Shown here piece after piece: positions 1-8,758 of a stretch of 64,000 bases of DNA. Both the position numbers and the translations under genes were made by a program. Every line of letters starts with the position of its first letter. Within the stretch, counting starts at the first letter, position 1. The notes under the pieces were generated by a model. It did no database searches. It saw nothing but the letters and a program-made list of their open reading frames with translations, and was not told the origin of the DNA. This stretch comes from Methanobacteriota archaeon (GTDB lineage: Archaea > JAADCQ01 > Methanopyri > Methanopyrales > Methanopyraceae). The stretch spans positions 62,001 to 126,000 of the forward strand of contig JAMOPO010000057.1 of assembly GCA_027064425.1 (NCBI GenBank), written 5' to 3'.

Positions 1-968
1 GTTGTCCCGGCCGAGGCCAGCGCGGGTAGCGGGTAGAGCGGGGCCATCGCCGTCATCGTCACCCAGTCCAGCCTCCCCCTCCGACCCCGGAGGTAGAGCG
101 CGAGCATCGAGGCCATCGGGACCAGGAGGTACGTCAGGTCCCGGGGCGAGAGGTCCCACCGGGTGAAAACCAGTCCTATCGAGACCGGGAACGTGGCCTG
201 GAACACCATCGCCCCGGTCACGTTGCCCAGGGCGAGGCGGTCGCGCCCGCGGATGTACCAGATCACGCTGTTCACCTTCTCCGGCAGCTCCGTGGCCACC
301 GGGGTCAGCAGGGAGGAGACGACCAGCGAGCTCAGCCCCACGCTGAGGGAGATCTCCTCGACCCCGCGGGCAAAGCTCCGGGCGCCGAGGACCATCAGGA
401 GGACGGAGACGGCGAGCAGCAGGGTGGACAGCGCGGCCGCCAAGGCCGGGTGGGCCAGCTCCACGGGGAGGGAGGGGCGCTCGATCGGCTCGCCGATCCC
501 GGACAGCCGCTTCAGGTAGTACGCGTACAGTGCGATCAGGAGGGCCGCGACCGCGCACCGCAGGGGCCACGACTTGACGAGGGTGGCGAGGAGCGTGAGC
601 GCGTAGGCGGCCAGGAAGTGGCGGGCGTCGAATCGGAGCTGGTCGCAGCGCACCTCGGGGGAGCCCCTGTACCCGAGCGCGCTGGCGAGCGCGACCGCGA
701 TCCCGCCGACGCCCATGGCCAGGGTGGAGAGCATGAGCGGGGCGCCGAGGATGGCCCCCACCGCCACGCCTTCCTGCCGGCCCGTGGCGATGGCGACGAT
801 GGGCACGAGGGTCTCCGGCAGGGCGGTGGCCACGGCCGCCACGAAGCTGCCCACGAAGCCGGCGGGGAGCTTGAACCGGTAGCTGATCCACTCCACGACG
901 TTGGTAAATACCCAGGCCCCGAGCAGGACCTCCGCCATGCCCGAGACCAGGTCCACGACCGCGCTCAA
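1..968 (-). CDS. Na+/Ca2+ exchanger family (CaCA) membrane protein, C-terminus cut by window edge
   Basis: This is an antiporter-type integral membrane protein. Reading the minus strand from about 968, two homologous alpha repeats are visible. The first contains FVAAVATALPETLVPIVAIA and the second SSLLTPVATELPEKVNSVIW; the acidic P-E in each is the ion-coordinating signature of the CaCA superfamily. The repeats are joined by hydrophobic segments and a charged cytoplasmic loop. The reading frame is open to base 1, so the C-terminus lies outside the window. A TTG at 968 is taken as start; a TTG near 1006 or an internal ATG nearer the first helix are alternatives. The gene is divergent from the small zinc-ribbon gene starting at about 985. 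The transported ion cannot be told from sequence. Confidence 0.75.
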   Translation of the reverse strand, partial: MSAVVDLVSGMAEVLLGAWVFTNVVEWISYRFKLPAGFVGSFVAAVATALPETLVPIVAIATGRQEGVAVGAILGAPLMLSTLAMGVGGIAVALASALGYRGSPEVRCDQLRFDARHFLAAYALTLLATLVKSWPLRCAVAALLIALYAYYLKRLSGIGEPIERPSLPVELAHPALAAALSTLLLAVSVLLMVLGARSFARGVEEISLSVGLSSLVVSSLLTPVATELPEKVNSVIWYIRGRDRLALGNVTGAMVFQATFPVSIGLVFTRWDLSPRDLTYLLVPMASMLALYLRGRRGRLDWVTMTAMAPLYPLPALASAGT

Positions 969-984
969 GCGGGGGTCCCCTGGG

Positions 985-1278
985 TTGGTTAAGGGTACGA
1001 TCAAGCTGAGCCGGTGCGGGCTCAGGGCGCCCGAGTGCGAGCCGGTCCGGCGGTCCTACTTCGAGCGGCTGCGCCGCTTCCGGGACTATCAGGTACGGAA
1101 GCTGTACGAGGAGGGCGTGCGTATAAACGTATTGGCGAGGCTGTTCGACCTGTCCGAGGGCGAGGTTCGGGAGATTCTGCTTAAGCCGCCGAGGTGCGCC
1201 CGGTGCGGCAGGAAGCTCCGCCGGAACGTGCCGCTGTGTTCCGAGTGCGAGCGGGTGCTGAGGGAGTCCGAGGAATGA
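985..1278 (+). CDS. small helix-turn-helix / zinc-ribbon protein
   Basis: A protein of about 97 residues. The middle (LYEEGVRINVLARLFDLSEG) looks like a helix-turn-helix of the sigma-region-4 kind. The C-terminus carries two Cys pairs (CARCG and CSEC) that form a compact zinc ribbon. It is probably a nucleic-acid-binding regulator or an accessory RNA-binding protein; no specific family is recognised. The TTG at 985 is the only plausible in-frame start before the conserved part. The stop overlaps the ATG of the MobA-like gene (ATGA), so the two are translationally coupled. Confidence 0.6.
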   Translation: MVKGTIKLSRCGLRAPECEPVRRSYFERLRRFRDYQVRKLYEEGVRINVLARLFDLSEGEVREILLKPPRCARCGRKLRRNVPLCSECERVLRESEE

Positions 1279-1805
1279 TCGGGGCGGTGCTGATCGGTGG
1301 GCGCGGGCGGCGGATCGGTGGGGACAAGCCCTGGGTGGTCGTGGAGGGGAGGCCGCTGGTCGAGTGGGCGACGAGGCTTCTGAGGCGGGTCGGGTGCGAG
1401 CGGGTTTACGCGGTCGCCCCCGTCCGCGACGCGCGCTGGGACGGTCCAACGATCCGGGACAGCGGGGGAGGGCCCGCGGACGGTATTCGGGCCGTGCTGG
1501 AGGCGTTTCCGGGCGAGCTCGTCTGCGTGACCGCCTGCGACGTGGTGTTCGACCCGGAGGCCTTCTCCCGGTGCGACCCGGTGCCACGGCACGTCAAGGG
1601 AACGCTGTTCCCGATGCTCCTAAGGGCCGAGGAGGTCCCGCGGGCCGAGTCCGTGCGGGAGCTGCTGGACCGGCTGGGCTCGGTCGGCGTGGAGGTGCCG
1701 GCGGTGGACGCGGACCGGCCGGAGGACCTCCCTCGGTACCGGGCGCTGCTGCGTCGGGTCACCGGACGAAGTGCTCGCGGCGCTTCCGCTGGTACTCCTC
1801 GATGA
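1275..1805 (+). CDS. mobA: MobA-like molybdenum cofactor guanylyltransferase
   Basis: A nucleotidyltransferase of the MobA type, expected to transfer GMP from GTP to molybdopterin (or tungsten-pterin) to give the dinucleotide cofactor used by formylmethanofuran and formate dehydrogenases. The N-terminal signature GGRGRRIGGDKP matches the family's LxGGxSxRMGxDK nucleotide loop. CVTACDVVF, about 80 residues on, is the metal-binding D motif. The protein is about 176 residues, slightly short for the family. The ATG overlaps the upstream stop by 4 bp. Its 3' end overlaps the convergent DUF460 gene by 47 bp. A related sugar-nucleotide transferase role is possible. Confidence 0.75.
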   Translation: MIGAVLIGGRGRRIGGDKPWVVVEGRPLVEWATRLLRRVGCERVYAVAPVRDARWDGPTIRDSGGGPADGIRAVLEAFPGELVCVTACDVVFDPEAFSRCDPVPRHVKGTLFPMLLRAEEVPRAESVRELLDRLGSVGVEVPAVDADRPEDLPRYRALLRRVTGRSARGASAGTPR

Positions 1806-3756
1806 TGCGCACGATCTCCTCTCGCTGCTCCTCCCGCTCCTCCTCCTTCCACCGCTCTCGGACGCGCTCGATCGCGCGGCGCAGCTCGTCCGACTCGACG
1901 AGTGCCAGGGTGCCGGCGCGCTTGACGGTCACGTCCCGGCCCTCCTCCAGCAGCGGCAGCTTCAGCTCCCGGAACTTGGCCCGGGCCTGCTCGGGCACGG
2001 CGGACTCGTCGGGCACGATCACCGCCTCCGGGTCGAGGTCCTGGAGCTCCTCCACGTTGGACTCGCTCATCCCGCTGGGATCCTCCACGTAGAGCGCGAA
2101 CACCGGCGGGGTCCGCAGGTCCGAGAGCACCTCGTGCGAGGCCTTCTCCACCTCCACCACCGGGACGCCCTTGCCCGAGCGGAGGATGGCGTTGAGCCGC
2201 TCCGCCTTCCTCAGCCGGCGCTCGAGCTCCTGCCGCCGCGACTTCTCCCGGTTAAGCTCCCGCCGCAGGCGCTGGATCTCCCGCTCCTTCGCCTTCAGCC
2301 TCCTCTTCACGCGCTCCTCCACGAGCTCCTCGATCCGGTCCTGCAGCGACTCGAGCTTCTCCTTCAGCTCCCTGTTCTCCTGCTTGAGCTTGTCAACGAG
2401 CCGCTCCAGGTACTCCAGCTCGCGCTCGTACTCCCGGAGCTTGTTCTCCCGGGACTCCAGCTCGCGCTCCAGCGCCCGAATGCGGCGCCGGTAGCGGTCG
2501 ATTCGCGCCCGGTCCTTCCGGCGCTGGCGCTCGATCGTGCGCTCCTTGCTCACGATCTTAAGGGCGTCCGAGACGGGGAGTCCCTTGATCACGTAGCTGG
2601 CGGCCTTCAGCACGTCCCGACGCTTGGCGTCCTCCGGCGCCCGCCGCTCCACCTTCTTGATCGTGGGCTTGACCAGCGTGTGGTACGCCTTGATCGCGGC
2701 CGCGAGCGCGTCCCGCTGGTGGGTGTCCCGGGGCCGCACCCGCTCGCCGCGCTTGGCCAGGTGGCCCTTCACCAGCTCCCGCTTCTCATCGACCGAGAGG
2801 CTCCGCTTGGGCCGGTACAGCTTGGCACCCAGGGTCCGGGCCAGCCGCTCGACGGCGGTCGGAACCGGCGAGACGTCCGTGGCCACGACCGCCGGCCGGC
2901 CCAGGGACTCCACCCGCTCCACGATCTCGCTGATGGACACGTTCCGCGAGCTCTCCAGGTGGATGACCGCGCCGTCGGCGTTGAGCACGGCGACCGCGGT
3001 CGTGGCGCCCGGATCCACACCCACGGTGAGGAGCTCCCGCCGGTGCGACTCCCCGCGGAAGGTGATCTTGTCCTTCAGGACCGGCTCGACCTGGACCTTG
3101 ACCTCCGAGGTGTCGACGCTGTCCACGATGGGCTTGACCCGGTCGTAGCGCTCGTAGACCACGAACTCGGCCGAGGCGTATCCACCCTCCGCCTTCCTGA
3201 CGTGCAGATCGTAGTCGATGCCCTCCCGCTCCAGCGCCGCCTGAAGCTCCTTAACCGCGCGCTTGACCGCCGCGTGCAGGTTCCGAGCGTACCGGGACTG
3301 GCTGAACCCGCCCTGCCCCGGCCTGCGCGCCCGACCGATCCGGATCCGAGTCTCGTCCTCCAGGACGAAGACCTCGCTGCCCACGCCCATCCGGGCCAGA
3401 CGGGCGCAGGCCTCGGCCTCCTCCTCGGGATCCTTCGGGTCCGGCACGGGGATCCCGTGCTCCCGGGCCAGGCGCTGGAGGGATCGCTGCTCTCCGGGCT
3501 CCCCGGTCACCTGGACGACGCGCAGGGTCGGGTGCGCCTTGATCACCTCCATGAGCTCGGAGGTGCTGTCCAGGAGCTCGTACACGTTGTCCACGGCCAG
3601 AACGTCCGGCTCGGTGGCGAGAAGCAGGTCGAGCAGGTCGTCCCGGGACAGGCGCTTCCTGAGCACGACCTCGTCGTCCTCGAGGACGACGACCGCGTAC
3701 TCCGGAGGATCCTCCCGGACGACATCCACTCCGACCACGATCACGATCCCGCGCAC
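1759..3756 (-). CDS. DUF460 family protein: RNase H-fold domain plus long coiled coil
   Basis: A 665-residue protein typical of archaeal DUF460, predicted to contain an RNase H/RuvC-YqgF-like nuclease fold. Two acidic-start motifs are visible (VVGVDVVREDPPEYAVVV near the N-terminus and TVGVDPGATTAVAVLNADG around residue 250). A charged coiled coil follows at about residues 410-540, rich in ERELE and KLREYERE-type heptads, then a C-terminal segment ending in basic and Glu-rich helices. The substrate is unknown; a structured RNA or DNA role is inferred from the fold only. It lies 33 bp downstream of the DJ-1-like gene and is probably co-transcribed with it. Its 3' end overlaps the convergent mobA. 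Confidence 0.75.
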   Translation of the reverse strand: MRGIVIVVGVDVVREDPPEYAVVVLEDDEVVLRKRLSRDDLLDLLLATEPDVLAVDNVYELLDSTSELMEVIKAHPTLRVVQVTGEPGEQRSLQRLAREHGIPVPDPKDPEEEAEACARLARMGVGSEVFVLEDETRIRIGRARRPGQGGFSQSRYARNLHAAVKRAVKELQAALEREGIDYDLHVRKAEGGYASAEFVVYERYDRVKPIVDSVDTSEVKVQVEPVLKDKITFRGESHRRELLTVGVDPGATTAVAVLNADGAVIHLESSRNVSISEIVERVESLGRPAVVATDVSPVPTAVERLARTLGAKLYRPKRSLSVDEKRELVKGHLAKRGERVRPRDTHQRDALAAAIKAYHTLVKPTIKKVERRAPEDAKRRDVLKAASYVIKGLPVSDALKIVSKERTIERQRRKDRARIDRYRRRIRALERELESRENKLREYERELEYLERLVDKLKQENRELKEKLESLQDRIEELVEERVKRRLKAKEREIQRLRRELNREKSRRQELERRLRKAERLNAILRSGKGVPVVEVEKASHEVLSDLRTPPVFALYVEDPSGMSESNVEELQDLDPEAVIVPDESAVPEQARAKFRELKLPLLEEGRDVTVKRAGTLALVESDELRRAIERVRERWKEEEREEQREEIVRIIEEYQRKRREHFVR

Positions 3757-3789
3757 CCGCGCGGGGGGTTGTCACGAGCCGGCGAGCGT

Positions 3790-4326
3790 TCACTTAAGAA
3801 TAAGCTGTCGGGCGACCGCGTTCGCCATGTGATCGCCCGAGAGCTCCCGCACCACCTCCAGGCAGGCGTCGACCGCGAACGCGGGACCCCGGGTCGTGAT
3901 CACCCGGCCGTCCCGCACCATGCCGCGCTCCACCGGCTCCGCGCCTCGAGCCCTCAGCTCCGCCTCCAGGCCCGGGTAAGTCGTGGCCCGCCTGCCGTCG
4001 AGCACCCCGGCCTCGGCCAGGACCAGCGCGCCGGAGGAGAGACCCACGACCAGGCCGCGCTCGCTCACCGACCGCACGAGCTCCAGGCACCTTCGGTAGC
4101 CCGTGAGCGTGGTGGGGGAGGAGCCCCCGGGGATCACGACGGCCTCGTAACCCCCACCCTCCGCGTCCCAGATGGTGGCGTCAACGCTGAGCCGCAGCCC
4201 GTTCACGCCCTCCACCTCCTCCTCGACCCCGACCAGCTCCCAGTTCAGCCCGCCCCGCGAGAGCACGCTGATCGCCGCACCCAGCTCCAGCTCCTCGAAC
4301 CCCTCATCGATGAGGATCGCGATCAA
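3790..4326 (-). CDS. DJ-1/PfpI family protein lacking the usual nucleophilic cysteine
   Basis: A flavodoxin-like alpha/beta protein of the DJ-1/PfpI superfamily, about 178 residues. The N-terminus IAILIDEGFEELELGAAI has the conserved acidic residue (Glu in DEGFEE). The nucleophile-elbow position, normally A-x-C-H/G-G, reads VVGLSSGALVLAEAGVLDG, so Ser replaces the catalytic Cys. Protease, glyoxalase or deglycase activity as proposed for DJ-1 relatives is therefore doubtful, and it may be a sensor or chaperone-like form. The start is set at the TTG at 4326, which places the first beta strand at the N-terminus; upstream sequence in frame is low-quality. The DUF460 gene follows 33 bp downstream. 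Confidence 0.75.
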   Translation of the reverse strand: MIAILIDEGFEELELGAAISVLSRGGLNWELVGVEEEVEGVNGLRLSVDATIWDAEGGGYEAVVIPGGSSPTTLTGYRRCLELVRSVSERGLVVGLSSGALVLAEAGVLDGRRATTYPGLEAELRARGAEPVERGMVRDGRVITTRGPAFAVDACLEVVRELSGDHMANAVARQLILK

Positions 4327-4934
4327 GGGGAACGCCCCTCGCCGGTGGTGTCCCCGGGCCCGAAGAAACCATCCAAGCTCGTCGCCGCGCTGCACGCGCG
4401 CCGGCTGGAGGGGCGGAGCGCTGGTCCTGAGCACGCAGGCCGCCGATGGACGAGGTGCGGACGCACGGGGAATACCTCGAGGACCCGGTCTCGGAGGGGA
4501 CCCGCCGGACGCTCGCCGCCAACGGCGCCGGGCCGCGGTTCGCGGTCACGTAGCGGGCTCTCGGGCCTTGATCGAGCGCTCGCCGCGCCCGGGAGGGTGC
4601 GGTGAGTCGGGGAATCGCGCCCACGGGTGGAGGATAGAGCCGCCGCTGCCGGGGATCTGGGCGGGGTCTTGCCTGAAGGAGCGTGATCGTGACGACCCGC
4701 TGACCCGGACCCCCTCGGTGGGCGCGCCCGGTTCGTCGAGTCCGAGCTCGACTGGGCCGTCCTGGCGCGCCCGGAGGGAGTGATCCCGGGGTTCCGGGGT
4801 CATCGTCGGGTGGGGTGACAGGTACGGTAACGGGTGGCTCGTTCCGGCCTTGGCGAGGCCGTGCCGCGGGTCGTCGTGAGGTTAAGGGTGAGAAGGAGGA
4901 GCTGGGGTGGCTCCTGAAAAACGCGAGGGGGGCG
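4327..4934. other. 608 bp without an intact gene; possible decayed coding fragments
   Basis: No open frame here looks like a conserved protein. Short stretches with coding-like residue use occur in different plus-strand frames, for example one from an ATG at 4446 to a TAG at 4551 (MDEVRTHGEYLEDP...) and one around 4729-4816 (RFVESELDWAVLARPEGV...). These may be remnants of a degraded gene. The right edge contains the T-run that probably ends the ribosomal protein transcript. No tRNA or C/D-box pattern was seen. Confidence 0.35.
4912..4934 (-). terminator. T-run terminator after rpl2
   Basis: Immediately after the rpl2 stop codon, the minus-strand transcript runs through a GC-rich stretch into five consecutive U residues (plus-strand AAAAA at 4917-4921). 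A short inverted repeat follows (AGGAGC at 4897-4902 with GCTCCT at 4910-4915). Archaeal terminators are mainly T-runs, so this is a reasonable 3' end for the L3-L4-L23-L2 transcript. Confidence 0.45.
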
Positions 4935-5666
4935 TTAGCGGCGGCCGCCTCGGCCCGTCTTCCGGGCCGCGATGTGTCCGACCTTCTGCCCGGGTGGCGC
5001 CCCGCGGGCGACGGTCGTCGGCTTGCCGGGGCTCTGGTGGTTGCCACCACCGAACGGGTGGTCGACGGCGTTCATCGCCACGCCGCGCACCTTGGGCCAC
5101 TTGCCGCCCTTCGAGCGCATGTGGTGGTACTTCTTACCGGCCTTGACGAACGGCTTCTCGCGCTTGCCGCCGCCCGCCATCACGCCGATGGTCGCGCGGC
5201 ACCGCGGGTCGAAGGCGCGGATCTTGCCGGAAGGCAGCTGGACGTAGGTCTTGCCCACGTCGTGCGCGACGATGGTGGCGTAGCAGCCCGGGGCCCGGGC
5301 GAACTTGCCGCCGTCTCCCGGCCGTCCCTCGATGTTGAAGATCGGGACTCCCTCGGGGATCTCCGCCAGCGGCAGGGTGTTACCCGGCTTGATCTCGGCG
5401 GAGACGCCGCACTCGATGGTGTCGCCCACCTTGGTGCCCTCGGGCACCAGGACCAGCCGCTCCTCGCCGTCCTCGAAGCGCACGCGGGCCACCGGTGCGT
5501 TCCGGGCGGGGTCGTGGATGAGCTCGATGACCTTGCCGACTACCTTCCCCTTCTTCTCCTTCTCGTCGTAGGGTCGGTGCCCGGCGCGGCCACGGTACCG
5601 GTGCGAGGGTGCGCGGTACGTGGGCGAGCCGCGACCGAGGCGCTGCGGCCGGATGCGCTTGCCCAT
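4935..5666 (-). CDS. rpl2: large subunit ribosomal protein L2 (uL2)
   Basis: A 243-residue archaeal uL2, a core 23S rRNA-binding protein near the peptidyl-transferase centre. The N-terminus MGKRIRPQRLGRGSPTYRAP is the archaeal form. The C-terminal RGVAMNAVDHPFGGGNH is the universally conserved L2 loop containing the critical His. The length is normal for archaea. It is the last gene of the L3-L4-L23-L2 block, 15 bp after rpl23. Unlike the usual archaeal S10-type operon, rps19, rpl22 and rps3 do not follow. Confidence 0.97.
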   Translation of the reverse strand: MGKRIRPQRLGRGSPTYRAPSHRYRGRAGHRPYDEKEKKGKVVGKVIELIHDPARNAPVARVRFEDGEERLVLVPEGTKVGDTIECGVSAEIKPGNTLPLAEIPEGVPIFNIEGRPGDGGKFARAPGCYATIVAHDVGKTYVQLPSGKIRAFDPRCRATIGVMAGGGKREKPFVKAGKKYHHMRSKGGKWPKVRGVAMNAVDHPFGGGNHQSPGKPTTVARGAPPGQKVGHIAARKTGRGGRR

Positions 5667-5681
5667 GGGGATGCACCCCGC

Positions 5682-5969
5682 CTACAGGATGCCCAGCTCC
5701 ACGGCGATGTCCTCGGCCCGGTACTCGGGCTTTAGCTTGACGTAGGCCTTTTTCTCGCCCTTGGGCGTGATGAGCGTGTTCACTTTCTCGACCTCGACGT
5801 CGAAGAGCTCCTCGACGGCCTTCTTGATCATCGGCTTGGTCGCGTCGCGCCGGACGATGAACGTGAGCTTGTTCTCCGCCTCCAGCAGGCGCATGGCCTT
5901 CTCCGTCGCCAGCGGGTACAGGAGCACGTCGTGCGGGTCCTCAATGCGCGGACCGCGTCGCTTCGCCAT
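5682..5969 (-). CDS. rpl23: large subunit ribosomal protein L23 (uL23)
   Basis: A 95-residue uL23, which sits at the ribosomal exit tunnel and contacts SRP and secretion factors. The motif [20 protein letters not shown] and the later [20 protein letters not shown] are characteristic of the family. The ATG at 5969 gives a standard N-terminus. It lies between rpl4 (13 bp upstream) and rpl2 (15 bp downstream) in one transcript. Confidence 0.96.
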   Translation of the reverse strand: MAKRRGPRIEDPHDVLLYPLATEKAMRLLEAENKLTFIVRRDATKPMIKKAVEELFDVEVEKVNTLITPKGEKKAYVKLKPEYRAEDIAVELGIL

Positions 5970-5982
5970 GGGGTTCGGCCCC

Positions 5983-6765
5983 CTACTCGCCCAGTCGCTC
6001 CTCCAGGACCTCGATCGCGGAGGGCGTGTACACGGTCAGCCGGCCCGGGTGAGCGCCGGGGGCGAGGTGCTCGACGTTGAGCTCCATCGCCTTGACCACG
6101 TCGACGCCCGGGTGGTTCCGGGCCCCGAGCTCGATGCCCTCGAACTCGTCCACCACGATCAGGACGCTCTTCGGCTTGACGTAGCGCCGGCCGCGCCGCT
6201 TGCCCTTACCCGCGCGGATGCGGCGCTTCTTCTTGGCCCGCTCCACGTCGTCCCACAGGCCCAGGTTCTTGAAGAACTCTCGCACCTCCCGGGCCTTCCG
6301 CAGCTCTCGCAGCTCGTCCACGACGACCAGGGGCAGCTCCGGAACCTCGTCGATGATGTGGCCTCGGTCCTCCACGAACTCCGGCTTGGCGGTGGCCGCC
6401 AGGGCGGAGCGGAGAGCGGCGCGCTTCTCCTTCCGGTTCACCTTCTGGCTCCAGTCCTTCTCCGGCTTCGGTGGGTGGGCCTTGCGCCCGCCGACGGCCT
6501 GGGCGACGCGGGCGGCGCGGCCGGCGGCCGGGTGCCGCTCGCCCTTGATCCGTGGCACCATCGCGACTCCGTAGCCCGCACCCCACGACTCGGCGCTCGT
6601 GCGCATACCCGCCCGCGGGTCCGTACCGTAGGGCTGCCGCCGGTTCGCCTGGAACGCCAGGACCACGCGCCGGATGAGGTCCTTCCGCACGGGCTCCTCG
6701 AAGAACTCCGGCAGCTCGATCTCGTCCACCTGCTCGCCCTCCAGGTCGAACACTGGGACCTTCAC
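5983..6765 (-). CDS. rpl4: large subunit ribosomal protein L4 (archaeal L4/L1e, uL4)
   Basis: A 260-residue archaeal uL4. The N-terminus gives [19 protein letters not shown]. The extended loop around residues 50-110 ([34 protein letters not shown]) inserts into 23S rRNA near the exit tunnel. The C-terminal [19 protein letters not shown] is typical of the archaeal/eukaryotic type. It is flanked by rpl3 upstream and rpl23 downstream with gaps of 12-13 bp. Confidence 0.97.
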   Translation of the reverse strand: MKVPVFDLEGEQVDEIELPEFFEEPVRKDLIRRVVLAFQANRRQPYGTDPRAGMRTSAESWGAGYGVAMVPRIKGERHPAAGRAARVAQAVGGRKAHPPKPEKDWSQKVNRKEKRAALRSALAATAKPEFVEDRGHIIDEVPELPLVVVDELRELRKAREVREFFKNLGLWDDVERAKKKRRIRAGKGKRRGRRYVKPKSVLIVVDEFEGIELGARNHPGVDVVKAMELNVEHLAPGAHPGRLTVYTPSAIEVLEERLGE

Positions 6766-6777
6766 GACGCGACCCCC

Positions 6778-7872
6778 CTACGCGCTGGCGGTGCCGCCCA
6801 GCTGCTCGAGGATGTCCTCCTCGGAGGCCTTCGGCCGCACGCCCTGCTGCGACGTCCGGCTGATGTACAGGATCTCGGGCGCACCCTTCGGCGCGTTCTT
6901 CGGCGGCCGGACCGCGGGCCGCAGCCGGATCAGGCGCTTCTTCGGCCCGGGCACGGTACCGTGGATCAGGATGTAGTCCCCGCGCACGACGCCGTAGTTC
7001 ACGAAGCCGCCCTTCGGCGTGACCTCCTCACCGTTCTCACCGATCTTGAGGATCCGCTTGTTGTGCTCGGTCCGCTGGTGGTACCCCACCTGACCGGCCA
7101 TCGGGACCGTCCAGCGCACGCGCGAGGGCGTGATCGGACCGATCGAACCCACGTGCCGACCCTTCTGCTTCCGCTGGGCCTTCCGGTCCTGGATCGTGAC
7201 GCCCCAGCGCTTGACCACGCCCTGGAAGCCCTTGCCCTTCGTGATGCCGGAGACGTCGACCATCTCACCCTCCTCGAACACGTCACTGGCCCGGATCTCC
7301 TGGCCCAGGATCTCGGCCGCGTACTCGAACCGCTCCCGCACGTCCTTGCCGCCGATCCGGTACTCCATCACGTCCGGCTTCTTCTTCGGCACGCCGGCCT
7401 TCTTGGGCTGGGTCGCCACGATCACCCGGACCTCGTCCACGACGCCCTCGTCCACCAGCTCCTCGATCTTGTCCAGGTCGCCCGCCTCACCCTCCTTGGG
7501 CACCGTGAAGACGCGATCCATCTCCAGCTCCTCCGGGATCTCCGCCCACGCCTCCGTCAGGCACTTGTACCCGTCCGGCGTCGCCGCGTACACCCGGACG
7601 GCCGCCACGTACATGGGCGGCGCGTCGAGCACGGTGACCGGGACCGCGATCTCCTCGCCCTCCGTCGGGCTGTTCGGCCAGTCGTCGATCATGATCACGT
7701 GCGTCATTCCGGCCTTGTAGCCCGCGAACCCCTGCACTCGCACCTTGTCCTCGTCCGGCCAGCTCCTTATCCTCGGGACGGGCCTCGACGCGCGCTTACG
7801 CGGGCTGAACGCCAGCGAGCCGCGCCTTGGACGACCCGGGTTCCTGCGCCCACCGCGACCCAACGCGCGCAC
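6778..7872 (-). CDS. rpl3: large subunit ribosomal protein L3 (uL3)
   Basis: A 364-residue archaeal uL3. Motifs include GFAGYKAGMTHVIMIDDWPN near residue 50, VSGITKGKGFQGVVKRWG near residue 215 and GSIGPITPSRVRWTVPMAGQ, all diagnostic of L3. The GTG at 7872 is chosen because it begins the Arg/Gly-rich tail (VRALGRGGRRNPGRPRRGS) found in archaeal L3 and follows a GGGG stretch. The frame is open further upstream but codes for nothing recognisable there. It is the first gene of the ribosomal block, divergent from gins51. Confidence 0.96.
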   Translation of the reverse strand: MRALGRGGRRNPGRPRRGSLAFSPRKRASRPVPRIRSWPDEDKVRVQGFAGYKAGMTHVIMIDDWPNSPTEGEEIAVPVTVLDAPPMYVAAVRVYAATPDGYKCLTEAWAEIPEELEMDRVFTVPKEGEAGDLDKIEELVDEGVVDEVRVIVATQPKKAGVPKKKPDVMEYRIGGKDVRERFEYAAEILGQEIRASDVFEEGEMVDVSGITKGKGFQGVVKRWGVTIQDRKAQRKQKGRHVGSIGPITPSRVRWTVPMAGQVGYHQRTEHNKRILKIGENGEEVTPKGGFVNYGVVRGDYILIHGTVPGPKKRLIRLRPAVRPPKNAPKGAPEILYISRTSQQGVRPKASEEDILEQLGGTASA

Positions 7873-7904
7873 CCCCAGTCTTGGGCACGGCCCGCCCGGA
7901 CGGG

Positions 7905-7913
7905 GGTATAAAG
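7905..7913. promoter_or_regulatory. TATA-like box between rpl3 and gins51, possibly bidirectional
   Basis: The only AT-rich element in the 66 bp between the two start codons is GTATAAAG (about 7906-7913). Read rightward it predicts transcription from about 7935, just ahead of the gins51 GTG. Read leftward (CTTTATAC) it predicts transcription from about 7884, a leader of roughly 12 nt for rpl3. No other AT-rich box is present. Confidence 0.5.
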
Positions 7914-7938
7914 ATTGACCGTACCGGAGGGCGAAGGG

Positions 7939-8745
7939 GTGCACCGCGAGCTCTTCGAGCGGAAGAGCCCGGAGGCGATCCTCGAGGACCTGCTGGACTT
8001 CGCCGAGCGCGTCCAGACCGCCTACAAGCGGGTGAACCCGCCCAAGCTCGGGGAGCGGCTGCGCGGGGTCAGCCTGCAGGACCTCATCCGGGAGTTCTTC
8101 GAGCAGCTGAGCCCGGACGTGCTCCGAGACGCCCTTGGGGTCGAGGACGGCGAGGTAAGGAGTTATCGGGACCTCGACGCGATCCTGCGCGCGCTCGAGG
8201 ACGAGCTGGAGGAGCGTCGGGAGGACCTGAGGAGGGTCCGGCACGCGCTGGGCAAGTACCTGTTCTCCCGCACCTACGTCCTGGGGTGGCTGGCCGTCCG
8301 GGTCACGGGGAAGGAGCGGAGGAGCGACTGGCTGATGGGGCTGGTCAGCCGGCTGGTGGAGACGGAGCTGCTGGCGGAGGAGGCCGCGCTCATCGCCTCC
8401 GTCGTCGACGCCGAGGACGTCCGGGAGTGGGCGGAGGAGTACCTCGGGGAGTTGGAGCTCGGCGCGATGTTGGAGGGGGCGGAGCCCGAGGAGGAGGCTG
8501 AGGCGCCGGAGGAGTCCGGGGAGGAGGAGCTAACCTTCGGCGAGGACCGGCTGGAGCCGGAGCCCAAGCTGGAGGTGTGCGTGGTGAGGGGGCGGCTGCC
8601 GCGGTTCGTGGACCCGGACACTGGGGCTGTGGTCCCGGACGCTCGGGCGGGAGATTTATTGGTGGTAGGGGGGACCGCGGCCAGGATACTCTCGGAGCGC
8701 GGAAGGCGGTGGGGTGGACCGTTCGCCAGGATGGTGCGCAGGTAG
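7939..8745 (+). CDS. GINS complex subunit Gins51-like DNA replication protein
   Basis: This is probably the archaeal Gins51 subunit, which joins MCM and the Cdc45/RecJ-like protein in the replicative CMG helicase. The N-terminal half is helical (A domain, from about residue 10). It is followed by a Glu-rich linker ([19 protein letters not shown]) and a C-terminal B domain ([20 protein letters not shown] ... [20 protein letters not shown]), the order expected for Gins51. The GTG at 7939 is chosen because the TATA-like box at 7906-7913 predicts transcription from about 7935; a TTG at 7915 would lie upstream of that. The following ribosomal and translation genes match the common archaeal gins/L44e neighbourhood. 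Confidence 0.7.
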   Translation: MHRELFERKSPEAILEDLLDFAERVQTAYKRVNPPKLGERLRGVSLQDLIREFFEQLSPDVLRDALGVEDGEVRSYRDLDAILRALEDELEERREDLRRVRHALGKYLFSRTYVLGWLAVRVTGKERRSDWLMGLVSRLVETELLAEEAALIASVVDAEDVREWAEEYLGELELGAMLEGAEPEEEAEAPEESGEEELTFGEDRLEPEPKLEVCVVRGRLPRFVDPDTGAVVPDARAGDLLVVGGTAARILSERGRRWGGPFARMVRR

Positions 8746-8758
8746 GGGGTTTGGCGGC

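Noticed and set aside
4305-4380. AUGAGGA near a CCGA that might indicate another C/D-box RNA
   Set aside because: The box lies in the coding start of the DJ-1-like gene, there is no C'/D' pair, and spacing to CCGA is wrong.
1771-4605. Very long plus-strand open frame opposite the DUF460 and DJ-1 genes
   Set aside because: It is the antisense shadow of high-GC genes: Leu/His/Arg/Pro-rich, no recognisable motifs, and both real genes are clear on the other strand.
5761-7911. Long plus-strand open frame across the ribosomal protein block
   Set aside because: It covers rpl23, rpl4 and rpl3 in antisense and has no protein-like composition.
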